Source: Saprospiraceae bacterium
GTDB lineage: Bacteria > Bacteroidota > Bacteroidia > Chitinophagales > Saprospiraceae
Direction of reading: 5' to 3'
Assembly (NCBI GenBank): GCA_022841345.1
Contig: JALHRR010000012.1
Coordinates: 62,001-126,000 of the forward strand
Length of the DNA: 64,000 bases
The translations under genes were made by a program, and so were the position numbers. The notes under the pieces are model-generated. The model was not told where the DNA came from and searched no databases. It saw only the letters and a list, made by a program, of their open reading frames with translations. Below, piece by piece: positions 35,075 through 43,033 of the stretch. Position 1 is the stretch's first letter; each line of letters begins with the position of its first letter.

Positions 35075-35300
35075 CTACTTTTTGAAATTGCAAAAAGTAG
35101 GCAAAAACAATTCCCGCTGTAGAGCCTAATCCTAAAAATGCGTTTTCCTTTCGCTAAATCTGTCAAAACTCGCTTTTAGCTCTCCTGGTTCCTGCTTGAT
35201 GATCAAAGGTCATCTCTATAACTATTTGGCCTCTCCTATTGCTCACACAGTGACAGCCTTGGTCGCTTCAGTCAAAACCATTTTTTACGGATTATTCTCT
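35075..35300. repeat. Degenerate intergenic repeat region, copy A
   Basis: It begins with an inverted repeat CTACTTTTTG / CAAAAAGTAG (35075-35084 and 35091-35100) followed by GCAAAAAC, then about 180 bp of T/C-rich sequence with GTCAAAAC motifs. A region with the same style of start lies at 41065. I read these as copies of a family of non-coding intergenic repeats. The rest of 34893-35387 shows no gene. Confidence 0.45.
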
Positions 35301-35387
35301 AAGGCGGGATAATTTCATCTTAAAACCATGATTTCTTCTAATAAAGAAGATTGAAACAGCCTTTCAGGTAATTTTCTCAAATAATGC

Positions 35388-35425
35388 AAAATGCCCTGCT
35401 GAAAAACTCAACAGGGCATTTTTAT
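35388..35425. terminator. Bidirectional terminator at the end of the atp operon
   Basis: AAAATGCCCTG (35388-35398) pairs with CAGGGCATTTT (35412-35422) and is flanked by T on both strands. It lies 24 bp after the atpG stop on the minus strand. Confidence 0.8.
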
Positions 35426-35449
35426 TTTATGTCAAAACTACAGATCGGA

Positions 35450-36343
35450 TTATCCGCCCAATGCAGCGGCACCACCAACGATCTCAGAAAGTTCTTTGGT
35501 AATCGCTTCCTGACGGGCTTTGTTGTAGTTGATTTTCAACATTTTGATAATTTCTTCCGCATTCTCAGTCGCTTTATCCATCGCAGTCATACGGGCTCCA
35601 TGTTCTGAAGCATTCGTGTCCAGCATGAATTTCTGAAACTGAATTTTCAAAATACTTGGGATCAAATAATCCAGTAATTCCTTTTCACCCGGCTCGAATA
35701 TGTAGAAAGCCTTCATTTTCTTCCCTGATCCTGCAGGCATTTCTACTTTAGGTACAGGTAGGAAAGTTTCTACTTGCGGGAATTGGGTAGCAGCATTCTT
35801 GAACTTAGCGTAAGCAACTTCAATTTTATCATATTTGCCATCCACAAATGCTTGCATGACCACCGAAGATACTTTTGCCACCGCATCAAACTCCAATGTA
35901 TTATTCAACATCAGATTGGAGGTATCCAGATGGATATCAGTGTAACGCTTTCTGAAATAATCAAAACCTTTTTTACCAATCGGCATGATCGTCAGATTAC
36001 CTGCTTCTCTCTGAGGTGCATATTTTCCATTGACCAATGCAGCTACTTCCTTGTTGATATTGGTATTGAATGCTCCACTCAAACCTCTGTTGGATGTGAT
36101 CAGCACGATCAATACTTTCACAGGTTCTCTCTCCACACCGTAAGCGGATGAAGCATCTCCGTCCAGATTGCTGAGGATATTGCCCAGCATTTCATTCAGC
36201 TTGTCCGCATAAGGGCGGAGTTTCTGAATGGCTTGCTGTCCACGGCGCAACTTTGCAGCAGATACCATCTTCATCGCCTTGGTGATCTGCTGTGTAGACA
36301 TCACCGATTTGATTCTTTCCCGTACTTCTTTAAGATTAGCCAT
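35450..36343 (-). CDS. atpG: ATP synthase F1 gamma subunit
   Basis: 297 residues. MANLKEVRERIKSVMSTQQITKAMKMVSAAKLRR is the conserved N-terminal helix of the central stalk, and the C-terminal helix ...ASEHGARMTAMDKATENAEEIIKMLKINYNKARQEAITKELSEIVGGAAAL contacts the alpha3beta3 barrel. GLSGAFNTNINK lies in the middle domain. It is the last gene of atpBEFHAG; the usual next genes atpD and atpC are not here. Confidence 0.97.
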   Translation of the reverse strand: MANLKEVRERIKSVMSTQQITKAMKMVSAAKLRRGQQAIQKLRPYADKLNEMLGNILSNLDGDASSAYGVEREPVKVLIVLITSNRGLSGAFNTNINKEVAALVNGKYAPQREAGNLTIMPIGKKGFDYFRKRYTDIHLDTSNLMLNNTLEFDAVAKVSSVVMQAFVDGKYDKIEVAYAKFKNAATQFPQVETFLPVPKVEMPAGSGKKMKAFYIFEPGEKELLDYLIPSILKIQFQKFMLDTNASEHGARMTAMDKATENAEEIIKMLKINYNKARQEAITKELSEIVGGAAALGG

Positions 36344-36397
36344 GCTTATGTTTGCATTTAAAGGAATAGAAAAAGCTCCATTCCTCTATCCGGTCAA

Positions 36398-37984
36398 TTA
36401 TAGTTTATAAGGCGCTGAAAGTTTTTCAGCCAAAGTTTTCAATGTCTGCACATCGCTGTCTTCCATCTTACCTTTTCTCAGGTTAGCCAGAACTTCAGCG
36501 TGATTGCGCTCCAGTTCGATCAAAACGATCTCTTCGAATTCCTTGATTTTCTCTACAGGAACATTTTTCAAAAGACCATTTGTACCCATGAAGATTACTG
36601 CAATCTGCTTCTCTACAGGAACCGGTGCATACTGTGGTTGCTTCAGGATTTCAACGTTTTTACGTCCTTTATCCAATACAGCCATCGTAGCAGCATCCAG
36701 ATCCGAACCAAACTTAGCAAATGCTTCCAATTCACGGAACTGAGCCTGATCCAGTTTCAGCGTACCTGCTACTTTCTTCATCGCCTTGATCTGAGCATTA
36801 CCACCCACACGGGATACAGAGATACCTACGTTGATCGCAGGACGTACACCGGCGTTGAACAAGTTGGATTCAAGGAATATCTGACCATCTGTAATCGAGA
36901 TAACGTTGGTTGGGATATAAGCAGAAACGTCACCTGACTGAGTTTCGATGATCGGCAATGCTGTCAATGATCCGCCACCTCTTACCAGGCCTGAGTTTTT
37001 CAATGATTCAGGAAGGTCATTCATGTCTCTTGCAATCTCATCGTTGTTGATGATTTTTGCAGCTCTTTCGAGAAGACGGGAGTGAAGGTAGAATACATCA
37101 CCAGGATAAGCCTCACGTCCCGGAGGTCTTCTAAGCAGAAGGGAAACCTCACGATAAGCAACAGCCTGTTTGGATAAATCGTCATATATAATCAGAGCAG
37201 GACGTCCTGTATCGCGGAAAAATTCTCCGATACAAGCACCGGCAAATGGAGCGTAGAACTGCATAGGAGCAGGATCTGAAGCAGAAGCTGATACAATCAC
37301 TGTGTAAGGCATTGCTCCGTATTCTTCAAGAATACGTGCCACCTGAGCCACTGTAGAAGCTTTCTGACCTGATGCTACATAGATGCAGAATACCGGTTCT
37401 CCTTTTTCGTAAAATTCTTTTTGATTGATGATCGTATCGAGTGCAATCGCAGTTTTACCTGTCTGACGGTCACCGATGATCAACTCACGCTGTCCTCTTC
37501 CGATCGGAATCATCGCATCAATCGCTTTGATACCTGTCTGAAGTGGTTCGTTTACCGGCTGACGGTAGATAACACCCGGAGCTTTGCGCTCAAGTGGCAT
37601 TTCATATTTTGTTCCGGTGATAGGACCGCGGCCATCCAGGGGCTGACCCAGTGGATTTACCACACGACCCAAAAATCCTTCGCCCACCTCGATGGAAGCA
37701 ATCCTGTTGGTACGTCTTACTTTAGAGCCTTCGCGGATATTATCCCCTGCGCCCAAAAGTACCACACCCACATTGTCTTCTTCAAGGTTCAAAACGATGG
37801 CTTGTACGCCGGTTTCAAACTCTACTAATTCACCTGCTCTAGCCAGCGTAAGGCCATACACACGCGCAATTCCGTCTCCCACCTGGAGAACAGTTCCAAT
37901 TTCCTCTAATTCTGTAGCAGTTTGTACTCCAGCAAGTTGCTGCTTCAGGATTGCGGATATTTCATCAGGTTTTACATCTACCAT
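36398..37984 (-). CDS. atpA: ATP synthase F1 alpha subunit
   Basis: 528 residues, the normal length. Walker A is [13 protein letters not shown], with the catalytic-interface motif [10 protein letters not shown] nearby, and the Walker B region [34 protein letters not shown]. It forms the non-catalytic nucleotide sites of F1. [17 protein letters not shown] is the N-terminal helix that binds delta. It sits between atpH (18 bp) and atpG (54 bp). Confidence 0.98.
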   Translation of the reverse strand: MVDVKPDEISAILKQQLAGVQTATELEEIGTVLQVGDGIARVYGLTLARAGELVEFETGVQAIVLNLEEDNVGVVLLGAGDNIREGSKVRRTNRIASIEVGEGFLGRVVNPLGQPLDGRGPITGTKYEMPLERKAPGVIYRQPVNEPLQTGIKAIDAMIPIGRGQRELIIGDRQTGKTAIALDTIINQKEFYEKGEPVFCIYVASGQKASTVAQVARILEEYGAMPYTVIVSASASDPAPMQFYAPFAGACIGEFFRDTGRPALIIYDDLSKQAVAYREVSLLLRRPPGREAYPGDVFYLHSRLLERAAKIINNDEIARDMNDLPESLKNSGLVRGGGSLTALPIIETQSGDVSAYIPTNVISITDGQIFLESNLFNAGVRPAINVGISVSRVGGNAQIKAMKKVAGTLKLDQAQFRELEAFAKFGSDLDAATMAVLDKGRKNVEILKQPQYAPVPVEKQIAVIFMGTNGLLKNVPVEKIKEFEEIVLIELERNHAEVLANLRKGKMEDSDVQTLKTLAEKLSAPYKL

Positions 37985-38002
37985 GGTAGTATGTTATTTT
38001 AG

Positions 38003-38572
38003 TTAAAGTGAACGAATTTTTGACTCGTATAAGTTGATCGCCAATTCACGGCGCATTTTATCCAAAGCGTGAGAAATGCTTGTATCAATCAATTTGTGAT
38101 CGAATTCTATCTGAAAACCTCCGATAATATTGGGGTTAACTTTAGTGTGCATTTCTATAGATCCTGTGATCAGTCCGGATTCAATCAGTCTTGCTTTGAT
38201 AGCTTCCTGCGCAGCTGCATTCAGAGGCACAGCAGAGATGACATTGACCGAAACGATGTTGTTCATTTTTCTGTAGCTAGCCATGAATTCATTGAGAATT
38301 TCAGGCATATACATTTCTCTTCCTTTTCGGATCACCAGATTGAAAAATCCGAAAGTAGTAGGATTTGCTTTCCCTTCAAATAACAATTTGAAAATCTCTG
38401 CCTTTTTGGTAGAAGGAATCACGGGGCTTTTCAGCATGTGATAAAAGTCCTTGCTTTCCATGGCTTTCTGAAATCCCTGCACATCCTCTTTCACGGCTTC
38501 CAGCTCGTTCCGGGACTTAGCCAGGTCGATAAGAGATTTAGCGTATCTGGATGCAATTCTGGTAATGGACAT
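38003..38572 (-). CDS. atpH: ATP synthase F1 delta subunit
   Basis: 189 residues. SITRIASRYAKSLIDLAKSRNELEAVKEDV is the N-terminal helical domain that binds alpha; the C-terminal part contains NPNIIGGFQIEFDHKLIDTSISHALDKMRREL, the conserved IGG segment that joins the b stalk. It connects F1 to the peripheral stalk. Confidence 0.95.
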   Translation of the reverse strand: MSITRIASRYAKSLIDLAKSRNELEAVKEDVQGFQKAMESKDFYHMLKSPVIPSTKKAEIFKLLFEGKANPTTFGFFNLVIRKGREMYMPEILNEFMASYRKMNNIVSVNVISAVPLNAAAQEAIKARLIESGLITGSIEMHTKVNPNIIGGFQIEFDHKLIDTSISHALDKMRRELAINLYESKIRSL

Positions 38573-38608
38573 AAGTTACAGTTAAATGAAACCTTTCGAA
38601 GCAGGTTA

Positions 38609-39115
38609 TTATTTAATTTCTTTCAAGAGGGTCTGGACATAATTTACCTGAGCATCGTCATTTGACAACTCTTTGCGAAGCACTCTCTCAGCTACTTCCA
38701 ATGCCAGCAAACCTGCTTTATTTTTCACATCCACCATTGCCTCATTTTTCAAGTTCTCAATGGCTTCTTTCGCGTTGTTGATCAGCAACTGACCTTCAGC
38801 CTTCGCTCTATCTCTTGCTTCAGCGATGATCTGATCCTTTGCTTCTTTGGCTTCTCTCAGAATTTGAGCGCGTTCTTCCCTTGCCTGAGCAAGCAATTGC
38901 TCATTCTCTGAAACCAGGTTTTGCATCTCTACTCTTGCCTTTTTGGCTTCATCAAGAGATTCCTGAATAGACCTTGCTCTCTCTTTTAAGCCATTAGCAA
39001 TTCCTTTGAATGCAAACCTTCCAATGAGTAACCAGAAGATAAGAAAGAATATTGTAGACCAAAAAAGTAGTCCAAAATCGGGTTTAATAACACTGAAATC
39101 TGCTAAAAACAACAT
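38609..39115 (-). CDS. atpF: ATP synthase Fo b subunit
   Basis: 168 residues. One N-terminal membrane segment (FGLLFWSTIFFLIFWLLIG, about 14-32) is followed by a long charged coiled coil (KGIANGLKERARSIQESLDEAKKARVEMQ...), the peripheral stalk. It lies 36 bp after atpH in the plus direction and 91 bp from atpE. Confidence 0.96.
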   Translation of the reverse strand: MLFLADFSVIKPDFGLLFWSTIFFLIFWLLIGRFAFKGIANGLKERARSIQESLDEAKKARVEMQNLVSENEQLLAQAREERAQILREAKEAKDQIIAEARDRAKAEGQLLINNAKEAIENLKNEAMVDVKNKAGLLALEVAERVLRKELSNDDAQVNYVQTLLKEIK

Positions 39116-39206
39116 AGCTTATTTATTTATATTCTTGATCTGAATGTTTCAATTAAATGGTCCGGTTCCAGCAGCCAAGCGCTGATCTGTTACCGGACCT
39201 TAATAA

Positions 39207-39413
39207 TTACTTTACAAGGAATGATAGAAGGATCGCGATCAAAGCTGCTCCCTCTACGAAAGCTGCCATAAGGATCATGTTTGCACGAATATCACCCATT
39301 GCTTCCGGTTGACGAGCAATTGCTTCCATAGCTTTGGCTCCGATGTTACCGATACCTAGTCCGGCACCGATTACTGCGAGACCCATTCCGATTGCTGCGA
39401 TAGAACCTGTCAT
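39207..39413 (-). CDS. atpE: ATP synthase Fo c subunit
   Basis: 68 residues from the ATG at 39413; the upstream frame to 39443 overlaps atpB and is not used. Two transmembrane helices: IAAIGMGLAVIGAGLGIGNIGAKA, then the polar loop ARQPEA, and MILMAAFVEGAALIAILLSFLV with the ion-carrying Glu in FVEGA. No Q/ES signature of a Na+-binding ring is seen, so H+ coupling is likely. Confidence 0.97.
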   Translation of the reverse strand: MTGSIAAIGMGLAVIGAGLGIGNIGAKAMEAIARQPEAMGDIRANMILMAAFVEGAALIAILLSFLVK

Positions 39414-39439
39414 GTTGAAATATTTAAAATGTAAAAAAA

Positions 39440-40675
39440 TCAATGATGTGCCTCTTCCGTCGCAGCCCCAATATAGGATGCTGTAAGGATGGCGAAAACA
39501 AATGCCTGAACGAAAGCCACGATCAACTCAATAGCCATCATAAACATCGTCAGGAAAAATGAACCGACGGCCGCTCCCAATGAAGCACCAACGCTTTCAC
39601 CGGAATTACCGAATATGAAAATCAAACTTATGAATACTAAAATTACAAGGTGACCAGCTGTGAGATTTGCAAAAAGACGCAGCATCAAGGTCAAAGGCTT
39701 GATAAATACACCAATGATCTCCACCGGAACCAAAATTACCTTCACATATAAAGGCACTCCCGGAGGCCATAGAATATGCTTCCAGTAATGTCCGTTGCCA
39801 CTGAAATTGGTCACCAAAAAGGCGATAATAGCCAATACCATTGTGAATGCCAGATTACCTGTCACATTCGCTCCTCCAAAAAATGGAATCTGACCGTAGA
39901 AATTTAAAACAAGTACAAAGAAGAATATTGACATAATAAATGGAAGATACTTTTCCCACTTATTTCCCAAAAAGGGCTTACAAACATCGTCCTGTATAAA
40001 TATAAATATTGGCTCAATAAAATTCTGTAGTCCTGCCGGGGCTTTTCCTTTGCGTTTTTTGTAAGCGGCATTCACACTCATGAATACCCAAATCAATAAA
40101 ATCGTCATTAGCAAAAGACTCGTTGAATTCTTTGTGAGTGAAAAATCATAGAAAGAAGTAATTCCACCTCCAAACACTCCGAAGTCAGCCGTACTCTTTG
40201 CATCTGTGAGATACAATTGTCCATTGTAACAAACATGAGAAACAAATTTTCCATCAACATCGCTATGCTTGAACCCATCTACCAGTACTTCAGTCTTTGG
40301 AAAAGACTCATCTGCTACTCTTCTTACTGTACCTCCATCCAGCACAAAGCCATTGATTGCCTTATGTCCTGTTCCATGGTGTCCGATATCAAATTTGGAA
40401 GATGAGAACACATACCATCCTTCAGTAGGAACATAGAGAAAACATGGTAATGGTAAATTGAAAGGTCCGATGCTATAAACATTTGCATCGGCAATATGGT
40501 GCAATGCCGTGCTTCCGGCATCAAATTCCGTTTCGTGTTCTATTCCACAAGCGCCGTGGCTATGATCACCTGATTCATGCAGGGCATTGTGTGTATGAGT
40601 TGTATCTTCAGGGCTGGCATATGATGTTGCTTGAACCGCCAGTAAACTAAGTAAGATAATCAAGTATTTATACAT
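39440..40675 (-). CDS. atpB: ATP synthase Fo a subunit with N-terminal extension
   Basis: 411 residues, longer than the roughly 250-270 of most bacteria. It begins with a signal-like helix (MYKYLIILLSLLAVQATSYAS) and about 160 extra residues rich in His (HTHNALHESGDHSHGACG), a feature of Bacteroidota AtpB. The conserved stator helix carries MLRLFANLTAGHL with the essential Arg, and the last helix FVQAFVFAILTASYIG is intact. It forms the proton half-channels. It is the first gene of the operon; no atpI-like gene is seen upstream. Confidence 0.96.
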   Translation of the reverse strand: MYKYLIILLSLLAVQATSYASPEDTTHTHNALHESGDHSHGACGIEHETEFDAGSTALHHIADANVYSIGPFNLPLPCFLYVPTEGWYVFSSSKFDIGHHGTGHKAINGFVLDGGTVRRVADESFPKTEVLVDGFKHSDVDGKFVSHVCYNGQLYLTDAKSTADFGVFGGGITSFYDFSLTKNSTSLLLMTILLIWVFMSVNAAYKKRKGKAPAGLQNFIEPIFIFIQDDVCKPFLGNKWEKYLPFIMSIFFFVLVLNFYGQIPFFGGANVTGNLAFTMVLAIIAFLVTNFSGNGHYWKHILWPPGVPLYVKVILVPVEIIGVFIKPLTLMLRLFANLTAGHLVILVFISLIFIFGNSGESVGASLGAAVGSFFLTMFMMAIELIVAFVQAFVFAILTASYIGAATEEAHH

Positions 40676-40728
40676 GGATCAACTAAGGGTTAAGTACCTG
40701 GCAAAACTGCCACTGTCCAAAAACGCTG

Positions 40729-40736
40729 CAAATGTA
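40729..40736 (-). promoter_or_regulatory. Putative -7 element of the atp operon
   Basis: On the minus strand this reads TACATTTG, an exact TAnnTTTG box, 54 bp before the atpB ATG. A proper -33 TTG is not evident. Confidence 0.5.
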
Positions 40737-41064
40737 TAGATATTCACTTGTATATAATAATGAGAAATAAGTTTTTTTTCAATCATTTAGGGCTGCAACA
40801 GCATCAGGGCAGAGCGCCGCACTTCCATTTTGAAGGAAATTTGGAATAAATGCCAATTGAAAATAGGGAATAAGGGGAATTCGCCAAGTAAAATGCGGTA
40901 ATTGAACTGACGAGGCTAATTTTTCAGAACAATAAGAAATTACTGTTTGCAATGAATGGGTTTGGATAAATGACAATAATGTGTCAACGAGAAGACAGTT
41001 ATTAATGTTTCAATATGTAAATTACAGGGTTTGTTTGATTGTATTGTGTTATTACAATCTTCTT

Positions 41065-41240
41065 TTACTTTTGCCTACAAAAGTAACAAAAGATCAAGGC
41101 TCATTCTATCAAGGTAATATTGAGTAGCCTCACATCTGCGTTCGGCGTCCCCAAAGCTTTGGGGATCGGTTCGCTTCCTTGTAAAGTACATTTAGTACTT
41201 TCCTGTCGCTCATAGAAATTTTAAAAGGCCGAATTAAACA
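41065..41240. repeat. Intergenic repeat region, copy B, with 16-bp palindrome
   Basis: It starts with an inverted repeat TTACTTTTG / CAAAAGTAA (41065-41073 and 41078-41086) followed by CAAAAGATCAAGG, similar in layout to 35075. It contains the perfect palindrome CCCCAAAGCTTTGGGG (41149-41164), which recurs identically at 48867. Further inverted T/A-rich arms (GTACATTTAGTAC, 41187-41199) lie inside. No gene is seen from 40676 to 41279. Confidence 0.5.
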
Positions 41241-41279
41241 GCCGGAATTATTGAACATCTCAACTTAATATTGAGACAA

Positions 41280-42683
41280 TTATTTACTACACGAATTCAT
41301 CTCCTGACTCAAAGGAATTCCCGTTTTCTTCATGGCTGCAAAACCCCCTTCTACATTAATGAGATTGTTCCAGCCACGGGCTTTTAATATTGAGATGGCA
41401 ATAACCGATCTGTAACCACCGGCACAATGTACAAATGCAGGCTCATCTTTTGGTATGGCTGAGAGATGTTCATTTAAGAAATCAAGAGGAGCCAGGACAG
41501 CTGTTTCCATATGCTCAGAATTATATTCGGCCGGACGACGCACATCAAAAACCAATGGTTTGTCACTCAATGAAGTTTCAAGACTTTGAGCATTTACTGA
41601 CTCTATTGTATCCGTCTCTTTACCGGCATTAATCCATGCTTCCATTCCGCCCTCAAGGTATCCAAGCGTATTATCATAGCCGATTCTCGCGAGGCGGGTC
41701 ACGGTTTCCTCTTCCCTGCCAGGTTCTGTGACAAGGACAATGGGTTGTCCAACAGGCACTAATGCTCCGACCCAAGGTGCAAAATTACCGTCTAATCCGA
41801 TGAAAATAGAATTCGGGATAAAACCTTTCACAAATTCAGCCGGACTTCTTGTATCCAGCACAAGAGCACCTATTTCTTCCACCAAATCTTCGAAATGAGA
41901 TACAGGAATCGGATGTACGCCTTTTTTAATAATATTGTGAATGCTTTCATAACCTTCTTTATTCATCTGCACATTCATAGGAAAGTATGCAGGAGGAGGC
42001 AGAAGCCCATCGGTCAATTCTGTAATAAAATCTTCTTTGCTAAGTGAGTCCTGCAGCGCATAATTGAGTTTCTTCTGAATACCTAATGTGGATACAGTCT
42101 CTTTGCTCATATTTTTTCCGCAAGCCGATCCTGCGCCATGACCCGGATAAATAATGACTTCATCCGGCAAAACCAGAATCTTTTTTCTCAGACTATCATA
42201 CAGCATTCCTGCCAAATCTGCAGTGGTCAGCTCGTTTTGCTTCTGAGCAAGATCAGGCCTTCCCACATCGCCAATAAATAATGTATCACCCGTGAAAAGT
42301 GCATGAGGCTTCCCTTCTTCATCCAACAATAAATAGCAGGTGGATTCCATGGTGTGCCCGGGAGTATGTAAAGCCTTTATAGTTAGTTTCCCAATTTTAA
42401 ACGATTCATTATCCTTAGCGATGTGAGCTTCAAAGCTGGGATTGGCATTTGGACCATAAATGATGGGGGCCCCGGTTGCTTTGGACAGGTCCACATGACC
42501 GGACACGAAATCTGCATGGAAATGCGTCTCAAAAATATACTTGATCTTTGTCCCATGCCTGCTTGTTTTCTCAAGATAGGAATGTATTTCCCGCAAAGGA
42601 TCTATAATAGCAGCTTCACCCTCCGATTCAATAAGATATGCACCCTGAGCAAGACAGCCTGTATAAATTTGTTCTATTTTCAT
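41280..42683 (-). CDS. Metallo-beta-lactamase fold hydrolase fused to two rhodanese domains
   Basis: 467 residues. The N-terminal MBL domain (1 to about 245) has ETHFHADFVSGH (H54, H56, D58, H63), PGHT and FTGDTLFIGD, the metal site of persulfide-dioxygenase/glyoxalase-II-like proteins. Rhodanese 1 (about 255-355) has VLDTRSPAEF but no Cys at the active loop, so it is probably inactive. Rhodanese 2 (about 365-460) has the catalytic Cys in VHCAGGYRS. By family it handles glutathione- or low-molecular-weight persulfides in sulfide detoxification, with sulfur transfer by the second rhodanese. It is cytoplasmic, in a single-gene unit. Confidence 0.9.
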   Translation of the reverse strand: MKIEQIYTGCLAQGAYLIESEGEAAIIDPLREIHSYLEKTSRHGTKIKYIFETHFHADFVSGHVDLSKATGAPIIYGPNANPSFEAHIAKDNESFKIGKLTIKALHTPGHTMESTCYLLLDEEGKPHALFTGDTLFIGDVGRPDLAQKQNELTTADLAGMLYDSLRKKILVLPDEVIIYPGHGAGSACGKNMSKETVSTLGIQKKLNYALQDSLSKEDFITELTDGLLPPPAYFPMNVQMNKEGYESIHNIIKKGVHPIPVSHFEDLVEEIGALVLDTRSPAEFVKGFIPNSIFIGLDGNFAPWVGALVPVGQPIVLVTEPGREEETVTRLARIGYDNTLGYLEGGMEAWINAGKETDTIESVNAQSLETSLSDKPLVFDVRRPAEYNSEHMETAVLAPLDFLNEHLSAIPKDEPAFVHCAGGYRSVIAISILKARGWNNLINVEGGFAAMKKTGIPLSQEMNSCSK

Positions 42684-42988
42684 ATTGATAAGACTAACAA
42701 CTTAATAGCTGTTTTCGTTTTAATAGTGTTATTGGAATGCAATTACGCTCTATTTCACACAGATTGCAATGAATATCGGACACAATAATACTACCAGAAA
42801 ATTATTTTCCGGTTATGCTTGATACATGATTCTTATCATTTTCCAATTAAACATAATCACAGTTACCTTTATATAAAACAAACCATTTATCATTTAACAC
42901 ATCGAACACTTTTGATAAGAGAGCAAACTTTGAATTAAATTCTTCCTGAATGCAGCTTTCATCTTGACAATGGAGTACGTATTTATAT

Positions 42989-42996
42989 TATCTTTG
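42989..42996 (+). promoter_or_regulatory. Putative promoter of the choice-of-anchor-B gene
   Basis: TATCTTTG matches the -7 consensus, with TTG 22 nt upstream (42964-42966), 37 bp before the ATG. The remaining intergenic sequence 42684-42960 is AT-rich and shows nothing else. Confidence 0.55.
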
Positions 42997-43033
42997 TCAA
43001 CGTTTTTCACCAAATCATTTGCTCCTTATACGT

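Noticed and set aside
34957-35166. 69-residue minus-strand frame
   Set aside because: It lies over repeat-like sequence and has no recognisable pattern.
40779-40976. 65-residue minus-strand frame upstream of atpB
   Set aside because: No signal, motif or conserved composition; too far from atpB to be an atpI-like gene.
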